A stretch of 64,000 bases of DNA from JACPFV01 sp038043245. GTDB lineage: Bacteria; Pseudomonadota; Gammaproteobacteria; Nevskiales; Nevskiaceae. The position numbers were made by a program, and so were the translations under genes. The notes below the pieces were generated by a model that was not told the origin of the DNA, searched no databases, and saw nothing but the letters and a program-made list of their open reading frames with translations. Position 1 is the first letter of the stretch. Every line of letters begins with the position of its first letter. The stretch is taken from contig JBBTCH010000002.1 in the NCBI GenBank assembly GCA_038043245.1, positions 124,001 through 188,000 of the forward strand. Direction: 5' to 3'. Positions 8,796 to 17,644 of this stretch are shown here, one piece after another.

Positions 8796-9583
8796 CGCTT
8801 CGCCCCGAAGACTTTTTTCAGGATTTCGGTGCCACGTGCTGCGGGGTCGGCACGGATGCGTCCCTCTTCCTGCGCGATGGTGCTGAACAATCCATCCATC
8901 GCTTTCTGCGTCACGTAGCCGTCCAGCTCGACCACCGGCACGCCGGCCAACTGCATCATGCTGCCGTACTTCTGCGTCAGACCCTTGTACTGCTGCGTCA
9001 CACCGACCTGGGCGGTCGCGGACTTCACGATCGGCAGAAACTTGGCGCGGATGGCATCGCTGGTGGTGCGCTTGAAGAATTGCGTCGCGGCATCCGGCTG
9101 GCCACTGAGAATGCCGCGCACGTCCTGAATCGTCATCACCCGCACCGCGTTGCCGAAGATGTCCGCCACCTGCGGCACGGCTTTTTCGGCGGCGCGGTTC
9201 AGTGTCAGATGGAACTGGTCCAGCTTCGGGCCGGCGCCGAACATGCGCAGGGTTTTTTCGATCCTGCCTACGGAATCCGGCAACGGTACCCGCACCTGCG
9301 CGTTGGCCCAGTAGCCGTCGCTTTTGCCGAGCGTCTTGATGGCGTTGGTGGTGCCCTGCGCCAGCGCTTCCTTGAGGCCCTTGAGAATCTCGGGGTCGGT
9401 CAATGCGGCCTGTGTCGTCTGCGACTGGCCGAAAGCCTGCGCGGCTTTTTTCAGGTCTTCACGCCAGTCGGCGCTCGCCGAAATGCTGAAAAGCAAAGCA
9501 AGCAGCGCCAGCCGCGTACAGGGTTTTAGCGCTGCGTTGGCAGGGGTCCGAGAAGCCATTGGCACTAAATGGATATTGCTCAT
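8792..9583 (-). CDS. DUF4197 family exported protein
   Basis: A 263-residue protein with an N-terminal signal peptide (hydrophobic LALLALLFSISASA before DWREDL) and the DUF4197 pattern: GLKEALAQGTTNAI, GYWANAQVRVPLPDS, a long helical middle, and QQYKGLTQKYGSM followed by DGYVTQKAMDGLFSTIAQEE near the end. The family is widespread in Proteobacteria and has no assigned function. The ATG at 9581-9583 is given; an internal ATG at 9559 would make a more typical signal peptide. It is convergent with ppk1 (stops overlap by four bases) and downstream of ppx on the same strand. Confidence 0.8.
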   Translation of the reverse strand: MSNIHLVPMASRTPANAALKPCTRLALLALLFSISASADWREDLKKAAQAFGQSQTTQAALTDPEILKGLKEALAQGTTNAIKTLGKSDGYWANAQVRVPLPDSVGRIEKTLRMFGAGPKLDQFHLTLNRAAEKAVPQVADIFGNAVRVMTIQDVRGILSGQPDAATQFFKRTTSDAIRAKFLPIVKSATAQVGVTQQYKGLTQKYGSMMQLAGVPVVELDGYVTQKAMDGLFSTIAQEEGRIRADPAARGTEILKKVFGAKR

Positions 9584-9607
9584 TTTGAATTCATGCCTCT
9601 TGGTGCC

Positions 9608-9628
9608 ACAAAAAAAATCCCGGACGGG
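9608..9628 (-). terminator. Possible weak terminator after ppx
   Basis: Immediately after the ppx stop the minus strand reads CCCGTCCGGG and then eight T residues (A-run at 9610-9617 on the plus strand). The stem is short (3-4 bp), so this is a weak call resting mainly on the T-run and position. Confidence 0.3.
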
Positions 9629-11131
9629 TCAGTCAAATTTCAGGCGGAAATCGCCGGCCTTGAGGTAATCCGACTCCTGCTCAAGGTCCGCCTGCGTCAG
9701 CGGCCGCCGCTGCAGCCAGCCTTTGCGGAACTTGAGTTCAAGACTGTTGCGGCCCGCACTGAGTTCCAGGCTCGGCCGCAGGCTGCCTTCGCGCGAACGG
9801 TGCAGCAGCACGGACAATCGCAGAACCGCGGCCAGACGACGAATGGGCTCGACCCATTCCTCCGGCAGCTCCTCGAACACCGCCGGCGTGAATTTGCCGC
9901 GATGCAGTCGCACCAGCGCCGCGAGCAGGCTCTGGTCGGTCTGCGAAAAGCCCTGCAAGTCGGCGTGACGCAGGATGTACTCGCCATGCTTGTGATAGCC
10001 GGAATGCGCGATGACCAGGCCGATCTCGTGCAGCCGCGCGGCCCAGCCCACCAGCGTGCGCGATAATTTTTTGTCGAGCCTCCATTCCTCGGAAACCTGA
10101 TCGAGACAACGCAGCGCGGTGCGCTCGACCGCCTGCGCGTGGCGCACGTCCACCCCGTAACGTTTGGCCAGCGCCGACACCGCCTCATCGCGCACGTCGT
10201 GATCGGACAAACGCCCGAGCAGGTCATACAGCACGCCCTCACGCAGCGCGCGTTCGGATGTCTGCATGCGCTCAAGACCGAGGCTGTCGAATACGCCGGC
10301 CAGCACGGCCAGGCCACCGGCGAACACGGGCCGGCGGTCTTCGCGCAGATCATCGAATTCGATCTTGGACACGTGACCGGCGTCGGTCACCAGCTCGACG
10401 CATTTTTCCAGCGCTTCGCGGGTGATCTCGTCTTCGATCCAGCCCTTGGCCTTCATCACCCGCCAGGCACCGCGGATGGTGCCGGAAGACCCCAGCGCCA
10501 GATCCCAGCCGGTCTTGCGGTAACGACGCTCTAAAAATTCCAGCTCGCGGCGCGCCGCCAGTCGCGCTTTCTGGAACCGTTTATGGGTGATCTCGCCATC
10601 GGCGAAATGTTCCTGGGTGTGCGCGACGCAACCGATGGCCGCGCTCTCCATCAGCTTCGGCGTGGTGCCATGGCCGATGATCAGTTCGGTGCTGCCGCCC
10701 CCAATATCCACCACCAATCGCCGGGCGTGGGCCAGGCCCATGCCGTGGGTCACGCCGGCGTACACCAGGCGGCCTTCTTCGCGGCCGGAGATCACACCGA
10801 TGGAATGCCCCAGGGCGGATTCCGCGGCGCGCAGGAACTCGGCGCGGTTCTTCATGCGCCGCAACGTACTGGTACCGACCACGCTCACGCGGCTCGCCGG
10901 CAGACCCTTCAGGCGCTGGCCGAATTTTTCCAGACAGGCCAGCGCGCGATCGCGCGCCGCAGCACTCAACTGCTTGTCAGCGTCCAAGCCACCGGCCAAA
11001 CGCACCGGTTCACGCAGACGGTCCACCACCTGCAACTCGGCGCCGGCAGCGCGCGCCACCATCATGTGAAAGCTGTTGGAGCCGAGGTCCACCGCCGCGA
11101 CCTCCTGCACTGACTCCCCCGCTGGCGGCAT
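9629..11131 (-). CDS. ppx: Exopolyphosphatase
   Basis: Ppx/GppA phosphatase of 500 residues that releases orthophosphate from polyphosphate ends. The actin-like ATPase fold is visible: phosphate-1 motif VDLGSNSFHMMVAR at about 14-27, VGTSTLRRMKNR, the catalytic Glu region SGREEGRLVYAGV, and the phosphate-2 motif VVDIGGGSTELIIG. The C-terminal part holds the HD-like helical domain (LHEIGLVIAHSGYHKHGEYIL). The ATG at 11129-11131 is preceded by GGAGA. It diverges from the cytochrome c4 gene across 120 bp that contain a 7+7 bp palindrome. GppA activity on pppGpp is a possible alternative, since the two families overlap. Confidence 0.93.
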   Translation of the reverse strand: MPPAGESVQEVAAVDLGSNSFHMMVARAAGAELQVVDRLREPVRLAGGLDADKQLSAAARDRALACLEKFGQRLKGLPASRVSVVGTSTLRRMKNRAEFLRAAESALGHSIGVISGREEGRLVYAGVTHGMGLAHARRLVVDIGGGSTELIIGHGTTPKLMESAAIGCVAHTQEHFADGEITHKRFQKARLAARRELEFLERRYRKTGWDLALGSSGTIRGAWRVMKAKGWIEDEITREALEKCVELVTDAGHVSKIEFDDLREDRRPVFAGGLAVLAGVFDSLGLERMQTSERALREGVLYDLLGRLSDHDVRDEAVSALAKRYGVDVRHAQAVERTALRCLDQVSEEWRLDKKLSRTLVGWAARLHEIGLVIAHSGYHKHGEYILRHADLQGFSQTDQSLLAALVRLHRGKFTPAVFEELPEEWVEPIRRLAAVLRLSVLLHRSREGSLRPSLELSAGRNSLELKFRKGWLQRRPLTQADLEQESDYLKAGDFRLKFD

Positions 11132-11180
11132 TTAGGCTGTCTCCATTCTGTTTTCGTTCTGTCGAAACTATAGCGGTTTC

Positions 11181-11199
11181 ATTGACTCGCACAGTCAAT
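11181..11199. promoter_or_regulatory. Palindrome between divergent ppx and cytochrome c4 genes
   Basis: A perfect inverted repeat ATTGACT-N5-AGTCAAT. Its left arm includes TTGACT (11182-11187), which with GAGCAT (11205-11210) 17 bp away forms a plausible but weak sigma70 promoter for the cytochrome gene. The arms resemble but do not match an FNR/ANR box (TTGAT-N4-ATCAA). An operator role is inference. Confidence 0.4.
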
Positions 11200-11251
11200 T
11201 CCGGGAGCATACGCGTCACAAGTTACCAAGCCGTTTCGCCAGGGAGTTCCC

Positions 11252-11869
11252 ATGATTCGCAACACCCGCTGGCTGGCCTTCGCGCTCGCCACTGCCAGCC
11301 TGCCGTCATTCGCCGCCGGCAATGCCGACGCCGGCCGCGTCAAGGCCAATACCTGCATGGGCTGCCATGGCATCCCCAACTACAACAACGTCTACCCCAC
11401 CTATCGCGTGCCCAAGCTCGGTGGCCAGAGCGAGGGCTTGATCGTTTCGGCGCTCAAGGCCTACAAGTCTGGTGAGCGCGTACATAAGACCATGCGGGCC
11501 CAGACCGCCAATCTCAGTGATCAGGACATGGCGGACATCGCGGCTTATCTCGCCCACGCGTCACCACACCCGGGCGGCAAGTCCGGCGAGGGTGCTAACA
11601 GCGAGCTGGAAAAAGCGGCGGCTTGCATCGCCTGCCACGGACCCAACGGCGCCAAGCCGACGCTGCCGGATGCTGCAGTACTGGCCGGCCAATACAACAA
11701 TTATCTGAAACAGGCGCTGCACGACTACCAATCCGGCGCACGCAAAAACGCGGTCATGGCCGCGCAGGTCAAAAGCCTGAGCAAGACCGACATCCAGGAA
11801 CTGGCGAAATATTTTTCTGCGCAGGAAAGTCCGCTGTACACACCCAGCGTCGCGACCGCTAAAAAATAA
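11252..11869 (+). CDS. Diheme cytochrome c4
   Basis: Periplasmic diheme electron carrier of 205 residues that feeds terminal oxidases. A Sec signal peptide (1-22, ending SFAAG) precedes two c-type domains with heme sites CMGCH (35-39) and CIACH (125-129). Distal methionines are available in KTMRAQTANLSDQDM and AVMAAQVKSLSKTDI, and the paired LSDQDMADIAAYLA/LSKTDIQELAKYFS helices show the internal duplication typical of cytochrome c4. The ATG is preceded by GGGAG at six bases. The 3' end overlaps the convergent outer-membrane protein gene by 11 bases. Which oxidase it serves is not shown in the window. Confidence 0.92.
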   Translation: MIRNTRWLAFALATASLPSFAAGNADAGRVKANTCMGCHGIPNYNNVYPTYRVPKLGGQSEGLIVSALKAYKSGERVHKTMRAQTANLSDQDMADIAAYLAHASPHPGGKSGEGANSELEKAAACIACHGPNGAKPTLPDAAVLAGQYNNYLKQALHDYQSGARKNAVMAAQVKSLSKTDIQELAKYFSAQESPLYTPSVATAKK

Positions 11870-12602
11870 GCCCCGCCTGGAACAGTAGCCCGCGCAGGCG
11901 CGCGTGCAACTCGAGGTCCGGCTGGCGCGTATCCAGCCGTTTTTCCTGCCAGCCGGCCTGCAACTGCACCGGCCCGTACACCTGCCAGACGGCCAGTGCG
12001 CGCCATTCGTTGGCTGCGTTCTCGCCATACGACACCGCCTGCAGCGTTGCGCTCAGCGCAAAGCGCGGATGCAGATTCCAGTACAGCTCGGCGTGGAACT
12101 GCGGGAAAATCTCGTCGAGACTCTGCGTGGTCGTGGTCTGGCGCGCGCCATCCTCGATCACCACCTCGCCCGACAGCCGCTTGAGCGTCAACCCGGGCGA
12201 GAACAGCACCGGGCCCAGCTCCAGCGGCCAGCGCGCGGTGATGTCGATGTCGGTGAGATCGGCGCGGGTGTTGATCACCGCGTCGCCGCCGCCGGACAGT
12301 AGCCCTCCGCCCGTCGCACCAGACGCCGTGACGCGGCCATCGCCGCCGTACTGGCTGTAGCGCGCGGCGAGATCGGGATACCAGGACTCGCGCCAGTCGT
12401 ACTCCAGCGCCAATTGCAGGCGCGGATCGGATTTCACCGCGAGGTCGCGCTCGAAATCGCGGCGGACGCCATGGTCGACCTCGTAGCCGGAGACGGCGTA
12501 GTCCCACAGCCCGGCAGAAAAGCGCACAGGGCCCGCCTGTGCGGGCGCACAGAACAGCAGGGCGCAGAACGTCAGTCGAAATGGGAAGCCGGGGATATTC
12601 AT
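11859..12602 (-). CDS. TIGR04219-like outer-membrane beta-barrel protein
   Basis: A 247-residue exported protein: signal peptide to about residue 23 (CAPAQAG), then FSAGLWDYAVSGYEVDHG and alternating amphipathic strands, ending in a terminal phenylalanine (LLFQAGLIF), the usual recognition signal for the BAM machinery. The length, the GLWDYAVSG-like opening and the strand pattern fit the TIGR04219 outer-membrane family of unknown function. A glycine-rich loop (SGATGGGLLSGGGDA) lies around residues 92-107. No strong Shine-Dalgarno is seen. Barrel topology is reasonably supported; the family name is from pattern memory and less certain. Confidence 0.7.
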   Translation of the reverse strand: MNIPGFPFRLTFCALLFCAPAQAGPVRFSAGLWDYAVSGYEVDHGVRRDFERDLAVKSDPRLQLALEYDWRESWYPDLAARYSQYGGDGRVTASGATGGGLLSGGGDAVINTRADLTDIDITARWPLELGPVLFSPGLTLKRLSGEVVIEDGARQTTTTQSLDEIFPQFHAELYWNLHPRFALSATLQAVSYGENAANEWRALAVWQVYGPVQLQAGWQEKRLDTRQPDLELHARLRGLLFQAGLIF

Positions 12603-12625
12603 AAGAGAGACGCGATTATGCCGCC

Positions 12626-12656
12626 GAAAACAAAAGCGCCGGCATTAAGCCGGCGC
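12626..12656 (-). terminator. Intrinsic terminator after the 700-residue lipoprotein gene
   Basis: GCGCCGGC (12636-12643) and GCCGGCGC (12649-12656) form a perfect 8-bp stem with a five-base loop; the minus strand continues as TTTTGTTTTC. It lies 19 bases beyond the stop at 12675. Confidence 0.85.
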
Positions 12657-12674
12657 GTGGAAAGCGTCTTTAGT

Positions 12675-14777
12675 TCAGGGGAACGGCAACAGGCTTCCGG
12701 CCACGGCCGTGTCGCCGAAAATATCGGCGAACGAGAAGGCGTTGGAAGCCTTCGCCTGACAAGACATGCCGATGGAGTTGTGACCGACGATCAGATCGCC
12801 ATCCGGGCCGTACAGGTGCAGCATGTTCACCGAGCGGTAAATGAACGTGTGGCCTTTCTGCGTCGCCGAGAACAGGCGATCGCCCGTCAACGGCCCCGAG
12901 TTCTGATCGACCGCGGATGAATTATTGTCGTTGTCGAGCTGTTCGTTCAGTACCAGCACGCCAATCGCAAGCGGAATGGTGGTGTTGGGCGCAGTGATCT
13001 GGGTATTCAGCGGGATTGCCACCCCGCCGATCGCCAGACCCGTCAGCGCAGCCCCCGCTTCCACGCGCGCGCCTTCGGCCACACGCGAGATCTGGATATC
13101 CGCCAGGGTCGGATCCGCCGGCGGAACCTGCTGCTCGTTGCCCGCAGGAATGCCGTTGGAATTATCGCCATCGCTCACCGGCGTCTCGACCGGTGTGCGG
13201 GCTGCCGTGATCGTGGCGTAAGCAACCCCCGCATCAACATCGATCACGCCCGTTCGCAGCGCCTCGACTGCGGACACGGCTCGCACCGCCAAACTGCCAA
13301 CCAGCTCCGGGAACACCGGCCCCAAGAGGCCGTTGTTCAAGCTGCCAAAGGCCTGGTTGAATACCGTGCCCAGATCGGCAGTCGGCAAACCACCCAGATC
13401 GGCACTCCCCTCGTCAACGGCCTCGCCGTACTGGTCGGGCGTGTTGGATGGTGATGCTTTCAGAGTAGCCGGTTGCAGAACATCGTTCAGGGTCAGGACA
13501 CCATCGCGCACCACGGCGCTGTAAGTCTTGATATTGGGCGTCGTGAACGATTCGAACGAGCCGGTGCCGATGACGCCAACCGAACGGCCCAGAATCGTCA
13601 ACTTCTTGCCGGTGTCAGTATTGCCACAGAACGTCAGTTCCGGATCAGGCGGCGGCGGCGGGCAATCATCATCAACGATGGAACCCAACGCTGCCTTCTG
13701 AATCAGCTGCGGCGCGCCGTTGTTGTTGCGCGGGTTGCCGTTGTCGGGTTCCGTGTGCTGGACAGCCGTGATTCGCAACGCCATCCGTTCCGGGTCATCC
13801 GCATCACAGCCATCACTATCCTGCGCGAAGTCATTGAGCGCTGTGACGCGCAATCCACCATCCCGCGAGTTTGAATGATTGGTGTTTCCGATGTTCGGTA
13901 CCGGGTCCAAGGGATCCTCGGGATTGGGCTTTACCGGAAGGATCTGCACGCAACTCGGTTCCGTGCCCTCGACGCAGGTGGCTGCGTTCCCGGGGAACGT
14001 GAGCGAACCTGACAGAGGGCCGTAATCCTTGCCGGCCTCGGCAATGTGGAAAGTGCCATCTTTCAGAGCGGTGTCGATCGCCGTATCGCCAGTGATTGCG
14101 CCATTCACCAGGTTGAGCGCATCGGCCGTGGTGTAACCCACCGTGACGTCATTGGTATGCGGTCCCTGCATCACGATCTCGAAAATCAGGTTCTTGCCGA
14201 GCGGGTTGCGCGCACGCTCCAACTCAAGCGGCACGGTTCCCGTCGACGGATCGCCTTCGGTGGTTCTAGTGATCGTCAGGCGGTCGACCTTGTCTTTGAT
14301 CGTGGCGGTTCCGGCAAAAACCGCCTTGCGCTCGGTCGCCTCCGGAACGACTGTTTCCGCCACGGTCGGTTTTCGCAACCGCACATAGACCGTGAGGTTC
14401 GGTGTGCCGGGAGCGCCGGGCACCAGAGCGCCCTGGCAGTCGCCGAACAGCAGCTCAGCGACGCCTTCGATCGGCGTGTCGCAGAGGATGCTCTTGATGC
14501 CACTGTTGAGGGACTCTTCGACCACCGGAGCTTCGGTGCATGCCACCGGCTCCAGATTGGTACCGAGCAGGCCTTCGCAGGGCGGCGCACCCGTGGTCGT
14601 GGCAGTGCCGCCATCGATCTTCTCTTCGATCTGGCAAGTCTCGCCAGGGAGACCGCACTCCTCGCCACCGGGGACGCTGGGGCCACCGCCGCCACCGTCG
14701 GCATCGTCACCAAAGTCGATGCAGCCAACGAGCAGCAGGGAAGACAGAAGAACTAACGCGAGCGAACGGTTACGCAT
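12675..14777 (-). CDS. Large lipoprotein of unknown function
   Basis: A 700-residue protein with a clear lipoprotein signal (MRNRSLALVLLSSLLLVGC, cysteine 19, +2 Ile) followed by an Asp/Gly-rich, cysteine-containing spacer (EECGLPGETC). The mature part is acidic, rich in Asn/Asp/Pro/Thr and predicted mainly beta; segments such as FEIVMQGPHTNDVTVGYTT and KKLTILGRSVGVIGTGSFES suggest Ig-like strands, but no domain is recognised. The last 60 residues contain FIYRSVNMLHLYGPDGDLIVG. The ATG at 14775-14777 has GAGG seven bases upstream; a longer frame to 14831 lacks a signal at its start. It is followed by a strong terminator and probably forms a single-gene unit. Probable surface lipoprotein; function unknown. 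Confidence 0.75.
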   Translation of the reverse strand: MRNRSLALVLLSSLLLVGCIDFGDDADGGGGGPSVPGGEECGLPGETCQIEEKIDGGTATTTGAPPCEGLLGTNLEPVACTEAPVVEESLNSGIKSILCDTPIEGVAELLFGDCQGALVPGAPGTPNLTVYVRLRKPTVAETVVPEATERKAVFAGTATIKDKVDRLTITRTTEGDPSTGTVPLELERARNPLGKNLIFEIVMQGPHTNDVTVGYTTADALNLVNGAITGDTAIDTALKDGTFHIAEAGKDYGPLSGSLTFPGNAATCVEGTEPSCVQILPVKPNPEDPLDPVPNIGNTNHSNSRDGGLRVTALNDFAQDSDGCDADDPERMALRITAVQHTEPDNGNPRNNNGAPQLIQKAALGSIVDDDCPPPPPDPELTFCGNTDTGKKLTILGRSVGVIGTGSFESFTTPNIKTYSAVVRDGVLTLNDVLQPATLKASPSNTPDQYGEAVDEGSADLGGLPTADLGTVFNQAFGSLNNGLLGPVFPELVGSLAVRAVSAVEALRTGVIDVDAGVAYATITAARTPVETPVSDGDNSNGIPAGNEQQVPPADPTLADIQISRVAEGARVEAGAALTGLAIGGVAIPLNTQITAPNTTIPLAIGVLVLNEQLDNDNNSSAVDQNSGPLTGDRLFSATQKGHTFIYRSVNMLHLYGPDGDLIVGHNSIGMSCQAKASNAFSFADIFGDTAVAGSLLPFP

Positions 14778-15003
14778 GTGAGGCCTCGTTATTCTTGTGA
14801 AACATGATTCATGGGGCAGGAATGCAACCATAGGATACCCCCTGCCCGGTTATTTTTCCGTAGATGTTTTATCTATTGAGGGTCGAAAGCCTCACCCGCT
14901 TGGGGGATGTCCGGGGGCCCGTCTGAGCAGTACGTCACAAACGACGATACGGGTTTGGTACCACTCTGTTCTAGCCCAAGGGCTGGATAGCCCCTGAGCA
15001 TCA
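14778..15003. other. Intergenic region upstream of the lipoprotein gene
   Basis: 226 bp holding the promoter and leader of the minus-strand lipoprotein gene and the end of topA. A GGGCAGG/CCTGCCC inverted repeat lies near 14815-14850. I see no coding gene and no convincing riboswitch or consensus promoter. Confidence 0.4.
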
Positions 15004-17430
15004 TTAAGCGGATGAGGCCTTTTTGGTCTTGGCGGTCACTTTTTTGGGCTTCGCGGGCTTGGCAACGACCTTTGGTTTCTTATCCACCGCTGGTTTTTTC
15101 TCAACGACTTTTTCAGCTTTTGGTTTGCGCGCTTTCTTTGCCGGCGCCGCGTTCTGTTCAGCGATCAACGCAAGACATTGTTCGAGGCTGAGTGAATCGA
15201 ACTCGACGCCGCGCGGGATGCGCGCCTTCTTCGCGCCGTCGGTGATGTAAGGCCCGAAACGGCCCTTGATGATCTTCACCGGCGAGCCGTCGAATTCCTT
15301 GACCGTGGCGGCGATCAGGGCCAACCGCTTGCCTTCGATCAATTCCAGCGCGCGCGGCAGTTCGATGGTGAACGGGTCGTCCTCGCGCTTCATCGAGACG
15401 AAGTTATTGCCGTGTTTCACGTAGGGCCCGAAACGGCCGATGTTGGCGACGACTTCGACCCCTTCCGCCGTGACCCCCAGCTTGCGCGGCAGCTTGAACA
15501 GTTCGATGGCGTCGGCCAGCGTGATGGTGTCGATGCGCTGGATGCCGCGCAGCGAGGCGTAACGCGGTTTCTCGCCGCCCTCGACCTTCTCACCGATCTG
15601 CACGAACGGCCCAAAGCGCCCGAGCCGGGTCGTCACGGGCTTGCCGCTGACCGGGTCGGTGCCGAGCATCCGCGCCTTGTTGAGCGTGCGCGGATCCACT
15701 TCGAGTTTGGCGTCCACCATCGGCTTGAACACGCCCCAGAACTCCTCCAGCACCGGCACCCATTCGCGCTCGCCGCGCGAGATCTCGTCCAGCTCTTCTT
15801 CGAGATGCGCGGTGAACTTGTAGTCCACGTACTTGGAGAAATGCTCGACCAGGAAGCGGTTGACGATCAGCCCGACGTCGGTGGGCATGAAGGCCTTGCC
15901 CTGCAGCACCACGTAATTGCGCGCCACCAGGGTGCTGATGATGCTGGCGTAGGTCGAAGGCCGGCCGATGTCGTACTCCTCCAGCGTCTTCACCAGACTG
16001 GCTTCGGTGAAGCGTGGCGGCGGCTCGGTGAAATGCTGTTCAGGGATCACATCCAGCAGCTTGACGCGCTCGCCCTCTTCCAGCGGCGGCAACCGCGCCT
16101 CGTCGTCCTCGTGATCGTCGTCGGCCGGGTCTTCGGCGTGGATGTTGTAGACCGCGAGATAACCGGCCTCGACCAGCGTCTGGCCGTTGGCGCGGAACGC
16201 GTGCGCGTCACCCGCTTTCAATTCCACCGCCATCGTGTCGAATACCGCGGCTTCCATCTGCGAGGCCATCGTTCGCCGCCAGATCAGTTCATACAGCCGC
16301 GCCTGATCCGGCAACAGCGAATCCTTGACGCTGTCGGGCGTGCGCGCCGCCGAGGTCGGCCGCACGGCTTCATGCGCTTCCTGCGCGTTCTTGGATTTGG
16401 TCTTGTAGACGCGCGCCTCGCTCGGCAGCGCCTTCGGATACTTCTTCTTGATGACGCTGCGGATCTCGGTCAGCGCGTCCTGCGACAGACTCACCGAGTC
16501 GGTACGCATATAACTGATGAGACCGACGGTCTCACCGCCGATGTCCACGCCCTCGAACAGGCGCTGCGCGGCCTGCATGGTGCGCTTGGAGGTGAAACCG
16601 AGCTTGCGGTTAGCCTCCTGCTGCAAGGTCGAGGTGGTGAACGGCGGTGCCGGATTGCGGCGGCGCTGCTTCTTGTCGATCGAGGCAACGAGCAGTTCGC
16701 CCTTGGCAGCGTCGAGAATCAGCTTCTTTGCCGTTTCCGCCTCGCCCGCCTTGCCAAGCGTGAACTGCTCGAGCTTCTTGCCCCTGAACTCGACGAGTCG
16801 CGCCTTGAACGCCGAACCGGATTTGTCGGCTTGCGCCTCGACCGTCCAGTATTCCTGCGGGATGAACTTGCGGATCTCTTCTTCACGCTCGCAGATCAGC
16901 CGCAGCGCGGGAGATTGCACGCGCCCAGCCGACAGGCCCGGCTGCACCTTGCGCCACAGCAGCGGCGACAGATTGAAGCCGACCAGATAATCGAGGGCGC
17001 GGCGCGCCTGCTGGGCGTTGACCAGGTCGGCGGCGATCTCGCGCGGCTCGGCAATCGCTTTTTGCACTTCGCGCTGGGTGATCTCATAGAACACCACGCG
17101 CTTCACCGACTTCTCTTTGAGCAGCTTGCGCTCGCGCAGCAACTCGACCAGATGCCAGGAGATAGCCTCGCCTTCGCGGTCAGGGTCGGTCGCCAGAATC
17201 AGGTTGTCGGCACTCTTGAGTGCGGCGGCAATCGCCGATACGTGCTTGGCGTTGCGGTCGATCACCTGGTATTTCATGGTGAAGCCGTTGGCGGTATCCA
17301 CCGCGCCGTCCTTGGGCACGAGGTCGCGCACATGGCCGTACGACGCCATCACTTCATAGCCGGGACCGAGGTATTTCTTGATCGTCTTCGCCTTCGCGGG
17401 CGACTCGACGATCACCAGATTCTTGCTCAT
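15004..17430 (-). CDS. topA: DNA topoisomerase I
   Basis: Type IA topoisomerase of 808 residues that relaxes negative supercoils. The Toprim domain (1-140) has IVESPAKAKTIKKYLG and ATDPDREGEAISWH with the acidic metal triad; the active-site tyrosine is in GLISYMRTDS; FTSKRTMQAAQRLFEG and GRPSTYASIISTL are also present. Instead of the CxxC zinc ribbons of the E. coli enzyme, the C-terminal third carries three zinc-free GRFGPFV/IGRFGPYV/GRFGPYI repeats and a Lys/Ala/Pro-rich tail (about 770-808) likely to bind nucleic acid or polymerase. The gene is divergent from rhlE. The function is firm. Confidence 0.96.
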   Translation of the reverse strand: MSKNLVIVESPAKAKTIKKYLGPGYEVMASYGHVRDLVPKDGAVDTANGFTMKYQVIDRNAKHVSAIAAALKSADNLILATDPDREGEAISWHLVELLRERKLLKEKSVKRVVFYEITQREVQKAIAEPREIAADLVNAQQARRALDYLVGFNLSPLLWRKVQPGLSAGRVQSPALRLICEREEEIRKFIPQEYWTVEAQADKSGSAFKARLVEFRGKKLEQFTLGKAGEAETAKKLILDAAKGELLVASIDKKQRRRNPAPPFTTSTLQQEANRKLGFTSKRTMQAAQRLFEGVDIGGETVGLISYMRTDSVSLSQDALTEIRSVIKKKYPKALPSEARVYKTKSKNAQEAHEAVRPTSAARTPDSVKDSLLPDQARLYELIWRRTMASQMEAAVFDTMAVELKAGDAHAFRANGQTLVEAGYLAVYNIHAEDPADDDHEDDEARLPPLEEGERVKLLDVIPEQHFTEPPPRFTEASLVKTLEEYDIGRPSTYASIISTLVARNYVVLQGKAFMPTDVGLIVNRFLVEHFSKYVDYKFTAHLEEELDEISRGEREWVPVLEEFWGVFKPMVDAKLEVDPRTLNKARMLGTDPVSGKPVTTRLGRFGPFVQIGEKVEGGEKPRYASLRGIQRIDTITLADAIELFKLPRKLGVTAEGVEVVANIGRFGPYVKHGNNFVSMKREDDPFTIELPRALELIEGKRLALIAATVKEFDGSPVKIIKGRFGPYITDGAKKARIPRGVEFDSLSLEQCLALIAEQNAAPAKKARKPKAEKVVEKKPAVDKKPKVVAKPAKPKKVTAKTKKASSA

Positions 17431-17590
17431 GTGGCGGCTTATATACGTGGGAGTCCCGCAACTTGTAAAGCACGCGGCAGCAAAAAACGCCGCGTTCGAC
17501 TACACTGCGCGCGCTTCAAATCCCTCTGGCGCTCCGGTTGCGCCCTGTTGTTAGATTTCTGATCTACGCAGTTTTTCATTCATGTCTGCC

Positions 17591-17637
17591 TAAACCGGTC
17601 CTGCACTCCTTCGAGTGCCTTAAGGCGGTTTTAGGAG
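17591..17637 (+). promoter_or_regulatory. Hairpin leader ending at the rhlE ribosome-binding site
   Basis: An outer stem AAACCG (17592-17597)/CGGTTT (17626-17631) encloses a perfect GCACTC-CTTC-GAGTGC hairpin (17603-17618). The Shine-Dalgarno AGGAG (17633-17637) begins one or two bases after the outer stem and lies seven bases from the GTG start. The structure could modulate helicase translation; that role is inferred. Confidence 0.45.
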
Positions 17638-17644
17638 ATACACC

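Noticed and set aside
14778..15003. Possible cyclic-di-GMP riboswitch in the lipoprotein leader
   Set aside because: Only a short AAAGCC-like match and some inverted repeats are present, and on the opposite strand from the lipoprotein transcript; the core fold is not there.
15412..17562. 716-codon open frame antisense to topA
   Set aside because: Translation is compositionally biased and motif-free; topA on the other strand is unambiguous.
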